Both the position numbers and the translations under genes were made by a program. Of a stretch of DNA of 64,000 nt, positions 49,438-59,297 are shown piece after piece. The DNA comes from Flavisolibacter longurius. GTDB taxonomy: Bacteria; Bacteroidota; Bacteroidia; Chitinophagales; Chitinophagaceae. The stretch lies in assembly GCA_013327885.1 (NCBI GenBank), contig JABUMY010000019.1, forward strand, positions 62,001 through 126,000, read 5' to 3'. How positions within the stretch are numbered: the stretch's first letter is position 1; every line of letters begins with the position of its first letter. The notes below the pieces were generated by a model, which saw only the letters and a list, made by a program, of their open reading frames with translations, did not search any database and was not told the origin of the DNA.

Positions 49438-52400
49438 ATGAAGATTTTTTACCGGACCCTATTTGTTGCAGCTATTTCCAGTACCGCTTTTTTGGTATGG
49501 GGAAAAAAGAATGTTTTTTCAGGTGATGCACCTTCGGAAGAAGTAAAGAAGGAAGCGACAGAAGAAAATACGGCAGCAGGAAGCCGTAAGGTTGTTTACC
49601 AAAAAAACGACACAACGCCAAAGAACAACCTGCGAACAGCTGCAACAGCTTCGGTAGCGGTAACAAAAACGGTTGATAAAACAACGGCAAAACCGGGTGA
49701 TACGCTTTTGTATTCGGTATCGGTAAACAATACTGGCAGCGAAACGGCAACTGGCGTGACGCTTACTGATAATGTAGATGCCAATACAACTGCTATTCCC
49801 GATTCGCTTTGGTATTCTCCCATTGCACTTGAAGATGTTTATACCAGCATCGGCAACGTGGGTATAACAGTTCCGGCAGCTGAAGGTGTGTTGAAAAACG
49901 ACCAACGCGGCATTCCGCAAGCCACCTTAAAAACGTTTAGCCGCACCAATGCAAGAGGAAGCTTTGTAACACTAAATGCCGATGGCAGCTTTGATTATAC
50001 GCCGGCTGCCGGATTTGTGGGCACCGATACCATTCAATATATTTTAGAGAACAGCATTGGGTCGGATGTGGGAGTGATCAGCATTACGATTGCGAATGCC
50101 ATTTGGTTTATCAATAACAGTTCGGCAGCAGCCGCCGAAAAGGGAACGCTGACAGAGCCATTCAAAAGTATCGCCAACTTCCAGGCGGTGAACAACGGTT
50201 CCGGTAACAATCCCAAACCGGGACAAACGATATTCATTCACGAAAGCAGCACAGCTTACAGCGGCAGCCTTACCTTGCTGAACGGGCAAAAATTGATTGG
50301 CCAGGATGCCTCCACAACCATTACAGGCATTGCTGGCATCACGCTTCCCACGTATAGCAAAGCATTACCGGAGCTGGCGCCAGTTAACGGCACGTTCGTA
50401 AACCTTACGTCAACAGGCAATACCATCACACTCGCCAGCGCCGGCACCAACTCCCTTATCCGTGGCCTTTCACTTGGCAATAAAACCGGCGTTGGTATAA
50501 CCGGTAGCAATTTTGGTACACTAAACATTGCGGAAACAAACATCACCGGCACGGGGCAGGCTCTTTCGCTATCCAACGGTACCATTGCGGCACCTGGCGC
50601 TTTGGGCCATCATTTCCAGACCTTGAGTTCCTCTTCGGGTTCCTACGGTGTAAGCCTGACCAATGTTTCCGGTTCGCTGCAAGTGGCACAAGCCAGCAGC
50701 GCCATTGCCAACAGTACCACCACTGCTTTTTATGTTTCTGGCGGAAGCATCTCCGTGCAATACCCCGGAACCATTGGTGGTGTGCGGCCTGTTGACATTC
50801 GCAATACAACCAACAGCACGTTTGCTTTTTCGGGCAATATTAGTTCCACCAGTTCCGGCATCAGCCTTTCCGGCAATACAAACGGCACCATTACATTTAG
50901 CGGCGCTGCCAAAACATTAAATACTGCTGCCAATCATGCGGTGGACATAGCTGCAAACTCAGGTACAACTGTCAATTTCACCGGTGGCAATCTTGTTATC
51001 AATACCACAACAGGCAGTGGCATCCGGTCGATCGGTGCTTTGTCAGCGCTTACCGTAACCGGAACAGGGAATACCATCACGGTTGCCGGTCCGTCTGCCT
51101 ATACGGGTGGCATGGCGCTGAACATCAGCGGGGCAACCATCGGCGCCAGTGGGCTGACTTTTCAGTCCATCGCCGCCAGCAATGCACAAAAAGGAATTTA
51201 CCTGAACCAGACCGGAAGCCTGGGCGGACTAACGGTTACGGGTACCGGAACAGCAGCATCCGGTGGCATTATTCAGAATACGGCCCTTGCCGGGATAGAG
51301 GTGACGAGTGCCACCAGCTTAAGCCTTACCAACGTCAATGTTGTTAATACCAACCGCGACAAAACAGCGCCGGGCGGCCTGGTGGTCACCGACCTGGTAG
51401 GAACCAGCCGGCTGGAAAATTGTAATATTACCAACTCGGGTGTACGCAATGGCTACATCATCAATGGCAGCGGTACGTCAACCTTACGGGTATTGAATTG
51501 TGATTTTGGATTTAGCACGGCTACGGTTGCCAATGACCTGCGCCAGGACTGTTTTGAAATGCGGGCACGCAACAATGCAAATGCCACCGTCATTCTCACC
51601 AACAGCCAGTTCAGAAGGGCGGGTACGAAAGGCATCCAGTTGTTTGCCGAGAATACAGCTACAATGACAACGGCCATTACCAATTGTACGGTGGACCGTG
51701 TAGGCGGACAAATGGCAGGGGTGGAAGTTGGTGCCAGTCAAAGTGCCGTCATGAAAGCCAATATCGATGGTAACCCGGTTATCAACGCCACCAACGAAGC
51801 AGCTATCAATGTTTATGCGGGTGGAACCACGGCCTCACGTACGGAAGCAACGGTTCGCAACAACACAAGTCTCTCAGGGAATGGTAATATAAATGCATTC
51901 ATCGATCCGGTTGTGCAGGCTTTTTCCAATGGCGATGCAAAAGCAACAGTGCTTGTCCAAAATAATGTGATCACCAATCCCGATGGCCAGGCTATTTTAA
52001 CAAGAACAACGGAAGGAACCGGAACAATGGACGCCACCGTTAACAACAATACCATTACCATTCCGGCAAACGGGCTTGATGGCATTGAAGTAAGAGCCGG
52101 CGCTGACATTACTAACACAACAAACCGCAACTGTTCTTACGTACATGATAACATCGTTACCAACAACGGAACACAGGGCGGATCGTCGTTTTATGTGCAG
52201 GCGGTAACACCAGGAACGGTTATTCAATTAAAGCAAAAAAGTGGTGCTAATGTAAATACTGTTGCCAGTTTATGGACGGCCAACACCAACACCGGAATGG
52301 TTGCCCGCTCATTTGTTGAACCAGGCGCCAGCATCCAGATCGGTACCGGCTTTACCTGTTTAACACCTACCAACACCACCGCACCGACCCAGGTAGTGGA

Positions 52401-54462
52401 AACACCGATTGAGTTTGCCACTCCTGTTGGTTCCGACAGCACTGCCAGTCAAAAGAAAGGTGAAGGCGCTGGCGTTGATAGTTCCTTCGCAAGCAATCCT
52501 GCAGAAAATGCAGGCGCACCGGTAACGGCAAAAATGGCCGGTACGTTATCGGGAGAAACGGTTACTGTTTCCAACATCACACTGCCCGCCGGAAAAATTT
52601 TGAAAGTGCAGTTCAAGGTGCGTGTCAATACACCATTCCCCGAAAACATTTGCAGCGTCATCAATAAAGCCAGCGTAAGCGGCAGCAATGTTTCGGCTAC
52701 CGAAAGCAATATGGTAACGACAAATATTTTAGTGGTGCCGGTGATCACCACCTGCCAGCCGGATATTTCGGTTACATCAGCAACATGCTCGTCCAGTCAA
52801 TCGTTTGGCATTACGGCTTCCGGTTGCCCGGCTCCGGTGTATACGTACAAGCTTTCCAACGGCGATGCCATTACATCACCTTACAATTTTCCTGTGGGTA
52901 CCAGCACCGTGCAGGCCATTGCTACCAATGTTGCCGGTGCCGATACCTGCACCTTTGTCGTTACGGTAACAGGTACCAACGCTACCTGGACTGGTGTGAC
53001 CAGTACGGATTGGGCCACGGCTTCGAACTGGAGTTGCGGTGCGGTGCCGGACATTACAACGGATGTTACCATCCAGGCAGGAGCACCCAATATGCCTGTT
53101 ATCACCGGCAATGGCGGTGCAAAAGATATTACGCTGGGAGCGGGGGCTTCGCTGGCAGTCGCCAACAATGCTACCCTTGAAGTGAAAGGTAATTTTACCA
53201 ATGCAGGCACGCTATCCGCAAACGGAACAGTGCTGTTTACAGCAGAGGGCAACCAGCAGATACCGGCTGCAACGTTCAACAGGCTTACGCTTGATGGCAG
53301 TGGCGTAAAAACCGTTTCCGGTAATGTGGTTATCAATGGCCGTCTCTCATTTGCTGACGGTATGCTGGCAACCGGCGCCAACATTTTGACACTCGGCGCT
53401 TCGGCTGACATTACCGGGGCTAGTGCGACTTCCTTTATCATTACCGGCAACACCGGTTCGGTGAAAAAGCTGGCTCTTGGCACCGGCGGTTCAAGAAGTG
53501 ATTTTGTTTTCCCTGTTGGTGTTTCAGCCTCATCCTACACACCGGCAACAGTAAGCAATACCGGTACTGTGGACAACTTTACCATTCGCCTGCTGGATAA
53601 TGTGTATAGTTCTTATACCGGCAACACGCCGAACGGTGCAGCCATCAACTCGATGGTTGTTAACAGGACCTGGTTTGTAGAGGAAGATGTGCAGGGGGGC
53701 GCTGTTGTAACGCTGACGCTGCAATGGAATACTGCAGAAGAAACGCCGCTTTTTGTCCGTGGTATGAGCTATGTGGCCCATAACACAGGGAGTGCCTGGC
53801 TGGCAGGTCCTACAGCCAATGCATCGGCAGGTTCGGAAGCTGCATCGTACACCCGTACATGGGCTGGCCTTACTTATTTCTCGCCCTTTGGTGTAGGAAG
53901 CGCAGGCAGTGCATTGCCGGTGCAACTCATTTCCTTTAAAGGTTACCCGCAGGGCAATGGCAATAAGCTGGATTGGACGGCTAGCCAGGAACAGTTGCAG
54001 CGTTACGAGATCGAACGCTCGGGTTCACAAACAGGGTTTGTTACCATAGGCGAGGTTAGGGCCCTGGGCGGAACAGCAACACTTTCGTACAATTGGGTGG
54101 ATGCTTCACCGCTGGCAGGTGATAACTTCTACCGCTTGCGGATGATTCACCCAGACGGCAAGGCCACGTACAGTGATGTGGTAAGCATCAACCGCGGAAG
54201 TGGTGTGCCTTCTGTATCGGTATATCCAACGCCGGTTGTTGGAACAACACTCTATTTGCAGCTCAACCACCTGGAAAGGGGATCCTACACAATGACGCTG
54301 TATAGCGGCGCCGGCCAGGCTGTTTTCACCCGTACGGTGCAACACAACGGTGGCTTTTCCCTGGAACAATTGCAGCTTCCCGCAACCCTTGCCAAAGGCG
54401 CTTATTCGTTGCAGCTTACCAAAGGAGACCAGCGCTTCAATAACGCCATCATCATTCAATAA
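49438..54462 (+). CDS. Giant beta-helix surface protein with DUF11 halves and T9SS sorting domain
   Basis: The 1674-residue protein has a signal peptide (MKIFYRTLFVAAISSTAFLVW). The first half of a DUF11 Ig-like domain (about 75-120; KPGDTLLYSVSVNNTGS) is followed by a cadherin-like unit (about 125-220, DGSFDYTPAAGFVGTDTIQY) and a long Asn/Thr/Gly-rich parallel beta-helix (about 225-1000). The DUF11 second half seems to come near 1035-1100 (VSNITLPAGKILKVQFKVRV), so it is split by the insert. An HYR-like unit, a second helical-sheet region (1180-1380) and a T9SS type A domain (1595-1674) close the chain. It is probably a surface adhesin or polysaccharide binder. A strong terminator follows. 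Confidence 0.82.
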   Translation: MKIFYRTLFVAAISSTAFLVWGKKNVFSGDAPSEEVKKEATEENTAAGSRKVVYQKNDTTPKNNLRTAATASVAVTKTVDKTTAKPGDTLLYSVSVNNTGSETATGVTLTDNVDANTTAIPDSLWYSPIALEDVYTSIGNVGITVPAAEGVLKNDQRGIPQATLKTFSRTNARGSFVTLNADGSFDYTPAAGFVGTDTIQYILENSIGSDVGVISITIANAIWFINNSSAAAAEKGTLTEPFKSIANFQAVNNGSGNNPKPGQTIFIHESSTAYSGSLTLLNGQKLIGQDASTTITGIAGITLPTYSKALPELAPVNGTFVNLTSTGNTITLASAGTNSLIRGLSLGNKTGVGITGSNFGTLNIAETNITGTGQALSLSNGTIAAPGALGHHFQTLSSSSGSYGVSLTNVSGSLQVAQASSAIANSTTTAFYVSGGSISVQYPGTIGGVRPVDIRNTTNSTFAFSGNISSTSSGISLSGNTNGTITFSGAAKTLNTAANHAVDIAANSGTTVNFTGGNLVINTTTGSGIRSIGALSALTVTGTGNTITVAGPSAYTGGMALNISGATIGASGLTFQSIAASNAQKGIYLNQTGSLGGLTVTGTGTAASGGIIQNTALAGIEVTSATSLSLTNVNVVNTNRDKTAPGGLVVTDLVGTSRLENCNITNSGVRNGYIINGSGTSTLRVLNCDFGFSTATVANDLRQDCFEMRARNNANATVILTNSQFRRAGTKGIQLFAENTATMTTAITNCTVDRVGGQMAGVEVGASQSAVMKANIDGNPVINATNEAAINVYAGGTTASRTEATVRNNTSLSGNGNINAFIDPVVQAFSNGDAKATVLVQNNVITNPDGQAILTRTTEGTGTMDATVNNNTITIPANGLDGIEVRAGADITNTTNRNCSYVHDNIVTNNGTQGGSSFYVQAVTPGTVIQLKQKSGANVNTVASLWTANTNTGMVARSFVEPGASIQIGTGFTCLTPTNTTAPTQVVETPIEFATPVGSDSTASQKKGEGAGVDSSFASNPAENAGAPVTAKMAGTLSGETVTVSNITLPAGKILKVQFKVRVNTPFPENICSVINKASVSGSNVSATESNMVTTNILVVPVITTCQPDISVTSATCSSSQSFGITASGCPAPVYTYKLSNGDAITSPYNFPVGTSTVQAIATNVAGADTCTFVVTVTGTNATWTGVTSTDWATASNWSCGAVPDITTDVTIQAGAPNMPVITGNGGAKDITLGAGASLAVANNATLEVKGNFTNAGTLSANGTVLFTAEGNQQIPAATFNRLTLDGSGVKTVSGNVVINGRLSFADGMLATGANILTLGASADITGASATSFIITGNTGSVKKLALGTGGSRSDFVFPVGVSASSYTPATVSNTGTVDNFTIRLLDNVYSSYTGNTPNGAAINSMVVNRTWFVEEDVQGGAVVTLTLQWNTAEETPLFVRGMSYVAHNTGSAWLAGPTANASAGSEAASYTRTWAGLTYFSPFGVGSAGSALPVQLISFKGYPQGNGNKLDWTASQEQLQRYEIERSGSQTGFVTIGEVRALGGTATLSYNWVDASPLAGDNFYRLRMIHPDGKATYSDVVSINRGSGVPSVSVYPTPVVGTTLYLQLNHLERGSYTMTLYSGAGQAVFTRTVQHNGGFSLEQLQLPATLAKGAYSLQLTKGDQRFNNAIIIQ

Positions 54463-54478
54463 AACAACTTTCATTACT

Positions 54479-54508
54479 AAAAAGAGCCCTGCTTGCAGGG
54501 CTCTTTTT
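54479..54508. terminator. Strong bidirectional terminator
   Basis: A perfect 14-bp stem AAAAAGAGCCCTGC / GCAGGGCTCTTTTT with loop TT stands 17 bases after the surface-protein stop. The A-run and T-run let it act on both strands, so it may also stop guaD transcription. Confidence 0.92.
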
Positions 54509-54715
54509 AGTTGGCTAAAAGCGAAAATTATACGGTGAGTGACGAGTGGTCTGTGGTAAGAAAATAGCATACATCTCAATCAGAAGTTTCATCCAATACC
54601 AAAGTGCAGTCTCTACCGCTTTGCATCGCAATCAACTTCGTCCTGCAGTAACCCGTTCTTTAAAAAAGAAGGAAAAGATTGTTGTATAAACCTCCCAACC
54701 CCTAACCCCAAACCG

Positions 54716-55189
54716 TCAATACAACTCTTTATTCTCCCGCTTTTCCCATTCATCAAACACCTTGATCGCTTCTTCGCGGTAGAGAGGTTGAATGGGTATC
54801 TTCCGGTTTTCCGGGCTGCTGCAAACTTCTTCGTAGATCATAGAATCATCAAAGCCGATTTTTGCAGCGTCCTGACGGGTGTTGGCGTAATAGATCTTTT
54901 TGGGCCGGGCCCAGTAAAGGGCACCCAGGCACATGGGACAGGGTTCGCAACTGGTGAAAACCTCGCAGTCGTCGAGCTGGTGTTGCCCCAGGGTTTGGCA
55001 GGCATCGCGAATGGCCACCACTTCTGCATGCGCGGTGGGATCGTTTTGCAGGAGCACCTTGTTGTTGCCCCGGCCAACGATGGCATCATCTTTCACGATT
55101 ACGCATCCAAATGGCCCGCCTTCGTTGTTTTCGCTGCCCTGGCGGGAGAGTTCAATCGCTGCCTGCATAAATTTTTCTTCACGTGTCAT
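54716..55189 (-). CDS. guaD: Guanine deaminase (CDA-superfamily)
   Basis: The ATG at 55189 gives 157 residues, the length of the small GuaD type; the frame is open upstream but not protein-like. It aligns from memory closely with Bacillus GuaD: NDPTAHAEVVAIRDAC (zinc ligand His54, proton shuttle Glu56), QLDDCEVFTSCEPCPMCLGA (zinc ligands Cys84, Cys87) and ALYWARPKKIYYA with GFDDSMIYEE. It hydrolyses guanine to xanthine. A tRNA adenosine deaminase is the other family with this zinc motif, but the GFDDS block favours guanine. The gene is divergent from the YdiJ-like dehydrogenase. Confidence 0.87.
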   Translation of the reverse strand: MTREEKFMQAAIELSRQGSENNEGGPFGCVIVKDDAIVGRGNNKVLLQNDPTAHAEVVAIRDACQTLGQHQLDDCEVFTSCEPCPMCLGALYWARPKKIYYANTRQDAAKIGFDDSMIYEEVCSSPENRKIPIQPLYREEAIKVFDEWEKRENKELY

Positions 55190-55322
55190 AACAAAATTTC
55201 TATTGTTGAAAATTACAACGTTTTGTGGCGATGCTATGATCTCTGCTGTCAAACCGGCCGTGGGCTTGCCTGTCATGTTCAAACAGCCTGCTTGAAAAAA
55301 GGATGCAAGCCCCGCTTCTTTT

Positions 55323-58316
55323 TTGCCGGCAAGTGCCCCGGTCATAAATTTGAGCATCTTGAACCATCATCTTACCGAAGAACAACAAAAAAGTTTAGCC
55401 ACGCTGCAACAGGCGCTGGAAGGAGAGCTTTTCTACGACGATACCATGCGCCTGCTTTATGCTACGGATGCTTCGGCTTACCGTGAGTTGCCGCTGGCTG
55501 TCGCCATTCCCAAAACCGAGAACGACCTGAAAAGGCTGATCCGCTTTGCCCGGGAAGAAAAAACGTCGCTGATTCCCCGGACCGCCGGCACATCGCTTGC
55601 CGGGCAGGTTGTAGGGAAGGGAATCGTTGTGGATGTGTCGAAGCATTTCACCGAGATCCTTGAATTGAACAAAGAAGAAAGATGGGTAAGGGTGCAACCC
55701 GGCGTGATCCGTGATGAACTGAATATTTTTTTGCGGCCGCACGGTTTGTTGTTTGGTCCTGAAACTTCTACGGCCAACCGGGCTATGATCGGCGGCATGG
55801 TGGGCAATAATTCCTGCGGCTCTAATTCGGTCGTGTACCGAAGCACCCGCGAGCATTTGCTCGAAGTAAAAGCGCTGTTAAGCGATGGCTCGGAAGCGGA
55901 ATTCAAAGCGCTAAGCCTTGACGAATTTCACCAAAAATGTGAAGGCGAAACGCTGGAAGCAAAGATTTATAAATCGGTTCGGTCGCTGCTTGGCAATTAC
56001 GACAACGCGGAAGAGATAAAAAGAGAATTTCCTAAAAAATCGATTGAGCGGCGCAACACAGGTTATGCCGTTGACCTATTGCTGGAAACAGCGCCGTTTA
56101 CCGCTGGTGGTCCTGATTTTAATTTTTGTTCCCTTATTGCCGGGTCAGAAGGAACGCTGGCTTTTATTACCGAGATAAAGCTGAACGTGGTGCCGCTGCC
56201 GCCTAAAGAGGTGGGACTGCTTTGCGTGCATTTCAATAACATCGACGAATCCCTGCACGCTAACCTCATTGCCTTGAAATACGGTCCGAGCGCCAGTGAG
56301 CTGATCGACCACTTTATCCTCGAATGCACCAAGGACAATATCGAGCAACGCAAGAACCGCTTTTTTGTACAGGGTGATCCCGGCGCTATCCTGGTTGTGG
56401 AATTTACCCGGGAGACAAGGGAAGAAATAACAGCGATTGCAAATAGGGTGGAAGAAGAAATGCGAGCGGCTGGCCTGGGCTATCATTTTCCGCTCCTGTT
56501 TGGCGACGATACCAAAAAAATATGGACACTGCGCAAAGCTGGCCTGGGCTTGCTAAGCAACCTGCCTGGTGATGAAAAAGCGGTTCCCGTGATTGAAGAC
56601 ACGGCCGTGGACGTGGAAGACCTGCCGGCTTACATCCGTGAGTTCAACGAGATCCTGAAAAAGCACAACCTGTATTCGGTGCACTATGCGCATGCCGGCT
56701 CGGGTGAGTTGCACTTGCGACCTATCATCAATTTAAAAATGGAAGAGGGCAATCGCTTGTTCCGGGTGATTGCAGAAGAAATTGCCGTGCTGGTAAAAAA
56801 ATACAAAGGCTCTCTCAGCGGTGAGCATGGCGATGGTCGGCTGCGCGGCGAGTTTATCCGGCAGATGGTAGGAGAGAAGGCCTATGAACTCCTGAAAAAG
56901 ATCAAGACCACCTGGGACCCGGATAATATTTTCAACCCGAACAAGATCGTGGATACGCCGTCGATGAACGACATGCTGCGGTACACACCGGGACAGGTCA
57001 CACCAAATTTTAAAACCGTTTTCCGGTTTCACAACCAGGATATTTTGCAGCACGCCGAGCAATGCAACGGCTCCGGCGACTGCCGCAAATCGCAGCTTTC
57101 GGGTGGCACCATGTGTCCATCGTTCATGGCTACACGTGATGAGAGAGACACGACAAGGGCACGTGCCAACATCCTGCGTGAAATGCTGACCAATAGCACA
57201 AAGGCCAACCGCTTCGACCACAAAGAAATCTTGGACGTGATGGACCTTTGTATCAGTTGCAAAGGCTGTAAATCGGAGTGTCCATCCAATGTGGATATGG
57301 CCAAGCTGAAAGCCGAGTTCCTCCAGCAGTATTACGATGCCAACGGGGTCCCTTTCCGTTCGCGGCTGATCGCCAATTTCAGTAATTCGTCAAAGTTGGG
57401 TGCGCTGGTGCCTTCGCTTTACAATTTCGCCATGACAACTCCCGGCGTCAGCACCCTGGTAAAAAAAGTTTCGGGTTTTGCCGAAAAGCGGTCCATGCCA
57501 ACGCTTTACAAAACCACCTTGCGCAACTGGTGGAAGAAACACCGGTCGCAACCGGCAAGGAACAACCAGCAAGTGACAAAAAGAAAGGTCTACCTGTTCT
57601 GTGATGAGTTCACCAATTTTAACGATACGGAGATCGGCATCAAAACAATTTTGCTCCTGGAAAAACTAGGCTATGAAGTGGCGATTCCCGAACACGAAGA
57701 AAGTGGCCGTGCCTGGCTGTCGAAAGGATTGGTAAGGGCAGCGAAAAAGATTGCCAATAGAAACATCGAGGCCCTTTCGCCTTTGGTAAGCAGCGAAACA
57801 CCGCTGATTGGTATTGAGCCTTCGGCAATCCTGACCTTCCGCGATGAATACATTGATTTGGCTGAAGATGACAAGCTGGGAAAGGCCCGCAACCTTGCCA
57901 AAAATACCTGGCTGATCGACGAATTCCTGGCGCAGGAAATGGAAAGCGGCGCCATTGATGCTGCTCTTTTTACTTCGGCAACAAAGCGTATCAAGCTGCA
58001 CGGGCATTGCCAGCAGAAAGCCATGTCTTCCGTATTGCCTTCGGTGAAGCTTTTGTCTTTCCCCGCCAACTATTCTGTCGAGGTCATTCCTTCGGGTTGC
58101 TGTGGTATGGCGGGTTCGTTCGGCTACGAAAAAGAGCATTATGATATTTCGATGAAAATAGGGGAGTTGGTTCTGCTGCCGGCAGTAAGGGCCAGCGCGG
58201 CTGATGTTATTATTGCGGCGCCGGGGACGAGTTGTCGGCACCAGATCAAGGATGGGGCGGGGCGGAAGGCGCTGCATCCGGTGGAGGTGCTGTATGAAGC
58301 GTTGGGGGAGAAGTAG
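55323..58316 (+). CDS. YdiJ-like FAD/iron-sulfur dehydrogenase (D-2-hydroxyacid type)
   Basis: About 997 residues in the fused GlcD-GlcF layout. An FAD PCMH domain (about 55-290: PRTAGTSLAGQ, MVGNNSCGSN) and a C-terminal oxidase half follow the start. There are then ferredoxin-like Cys sets (CNGSGDCRK, and CISCKGCKSECPSNVDM) and a C-terminal CCG-type domain (GHCQQKAM, SGCCGMAGSFGYEKEHY). E. coli YdiJ, of similar length, oxidises D-2-hydroxyglutarate; lactate or glycolate are alternatives. No ATG fits the start: TTG at 55323 (used here) or 55350 is likely, since the first Met at residue 42 lies inside the FAD domain. Confidence 0.88.
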   Translation: MPASAPVINLSILNHHLTEEQQKSLATLQQALEGELFYDDTMRLLYATDASAYRELPLAVAIPKTENDLKRLIRFAREEKTSLIPRTAGTSLAGQVVGKGIVVDVSKHFTEILELNKEERWVRVQPGVIRDELNIFLRPHGLLFGPETSTANRAMIGGMVGNNSCGSNSVVYRSTREHLLEVKALLSDGSEAEFKALSLDEFHQKCEGETLEAKIYKSVRSLLGNYDNAEEIKREFPKKSIERRNTGYAVDLLLETAPFTAGGPDFNFCSLIAGSEGTLAFITEIKLNVVPLPPKEVGLLCVHFNNIDESLHANLIALKYGPSASELIDHFILECTKDNIEQRKNRFFVQGDPGAILVVEFTRETREEITAIANRVEEEMRAAGLGYHFPLLFGDDTKKIWTLRKAGLGLLSNLPGDEKAVPVIEDTAVDVEDLPAYIREFNEILKKHNLYSVHYAHAGSGELHLRPIINLKMEEGNRLFRVIAEEIAVLVKKYKGSLSGEHGDGRLRGEFIRQMVGEKAYELLKKIKTTWDPDNIFNPNKIVDTPSMNDMLRYTPGQVTPNFKTVFRFHNQDILQHAEQCNGSGDCRKSQLSGGTMCPSFMATRDERDTTRARANILREMLTNSTKANRFDHKEILDVMDLCISCKGCKSECPSNVDMAKLKAEFLQQYYDANGVPFRSRLIANFSNSSKLGALVPSLYNFAMTTPGVSTLVKKVSGFAEKRSMPTLYKTTLRNWWKKHRSQPARNNQQVTKRKVYLFCDEFTNFNDTEIGIKTILLLEKLGYEVAIPEHEESGRAWLSKGLVRAAKKIANRNIEALSPLVSSETPLIGIEPSAILTFRDEYIDLAEDDKLGKARNLAKNTWLIDEFLAQEMESGAIDAALFTSATKRIKLHGHCQQKAMSSVLPSVKLLSFPANYSVEVIPSGCCGMAGSFGYEKEHYDISMKIGELVLLPAVRASAADVIIAAPGTSCRHQIKDGAGRKALHPVEVLYEALGEK

Positions 58317-58368
58317 TATTGTAGGGTTGCTTTTCGATTTGGCCTTTCTTTTCTGTAGGCCGTTTTCC

Positions 58369-58427
58369 ACCTTTTCTCTCCCGAAAAGGTGGAGCCAAAA
58401 GTTCAAGCCAAATCCAACGCTCCGCTG
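58369..58427. repeat. Dispersed 59-bp repeat, copy B
   Basis: This copy opens with the stem ACCTTTTC / GAAAAGGT around the loop TCTCCC. A second hairpin follows (58410-58432), AAATCCA / TGGATTT, which is incomplete in copy A. Identity with 15318-15376 is 54 of 59. Confidence 0.8.
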
Positions 58428-58993
58428 GATTTGCCAGGGCCGGCGCACAATAGCCTTTCTTTATTGGTTGAGTGGTTCACTTTGTAAGCATTCTTTCTTT
58501 TGCGCTGCATTCTTCACGCTGCGTTGCTTGATACAAATAAAATTACCGGCTGATTAAGCAAGAAACGGCAGGCGCTGTATTGCGCTATTCTTTTCTTAAA
58601 GCAAATAGAAACGTTAGAACATGCGCAATAAGGCGCTGAACCAGTGGGCTGGGGGAAATAGAGTAGAGAACCGCTTCCTGCTTTGATGATTTTTACATTT
58701 CAAATTGCCCACGGAACGTTTTGAATTGAAAATTGAATCGTGAGAATTAGGCGATGAGATTTGAGTATTGAAAATTATTTTTTGAACATTTACTCCTGCA
58801 TTCTTTTGAAATGTTGAAATAGCGATGGGAACCTCCATCTTACGCTTACCTAACCTGTCTTCCTTAAACCAACATCCCCTCCTTGGAGAGGCGACCTAAC
58901 GATTGTTATTGTTGTAATGAGTCGGGGTGGGTTGATAAGGCCCAAAAACACACCTAACCTAAATTCGGAGTCAGAACAAAACCAATAAACATT

Positions 58994-59082
58994 GAACCCC
59001 TTTCGGGGTTCTGGTATCAGCTTCTTCATTCCATCACCGGGTTTCACCCGGCGCTATTCAAATTGAAGCCCATTCAGGCTTC
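58994..59082. repeat. Triple-hairpin element
   Basis: Three hairpins follow in order: GAACCCC-TTTC-GGGGTTC (58994-59011), CCGGGT-TTC-ACCCGG (59037-59051) and GAAGCC-CATTCA-GGCTTC (59065-59082). The linkers are 25 and 13 bases. It has the look of a REP/BIME cluster; I recall similar text in other Bacteroidota. Confidence 0.72.
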
Positions 59083-59226
59083 TGTATAAGAGATAAGATG
59101 AGGTAACGAACATTTCGTAGAACTAAATTTTTCTTACAATGATGTGATGTTAAGGACAACACTTGTTTCAAGTGAATTGGCGCATGTTTTCCTTTTTCTA
59201 CATATTCATGTTTTTGCCTCCCACAA

Positions 59227-59284
59227 CTCGTGAACAAGTGAACATGTAAACTTGTAAACTTACAAGGTAGTGATCTTGTAAACG
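59227..59284. repeat. Word-like repeat (GTGAACTT / TGTAAACTT family)
   Basis: Words CGTGAACAA, GTGAACAT, GTAAACTT, GTAAACTT follow one another, then CTTGTAAACTTACAAG makes a small hairpin (59251-59266). It resembles the core of the 1994-2161 element (2066-2098) and abuts the cupin gene. Confidence 0.65.
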
Positions 59285-59297
59285 AACCAAGCTACAC

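Larger units (their letters stand above)
58317..59297. other. Gene-free stretch of 981 bp filled with repeats
   Basis: I find no credible gene on either strand. It contains the dispersed 59-bp repeat (58369-58427), a gap with AAATTGAAAATTGAAT-like words (58730-58790), a CCTC/GAGG hairpin near 58876-58890, three hairpins at 58994-59082 and GTGAAC-type words at 59227-59284. This is the longest non-coding stretch of the window. Confidence 0.7.
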
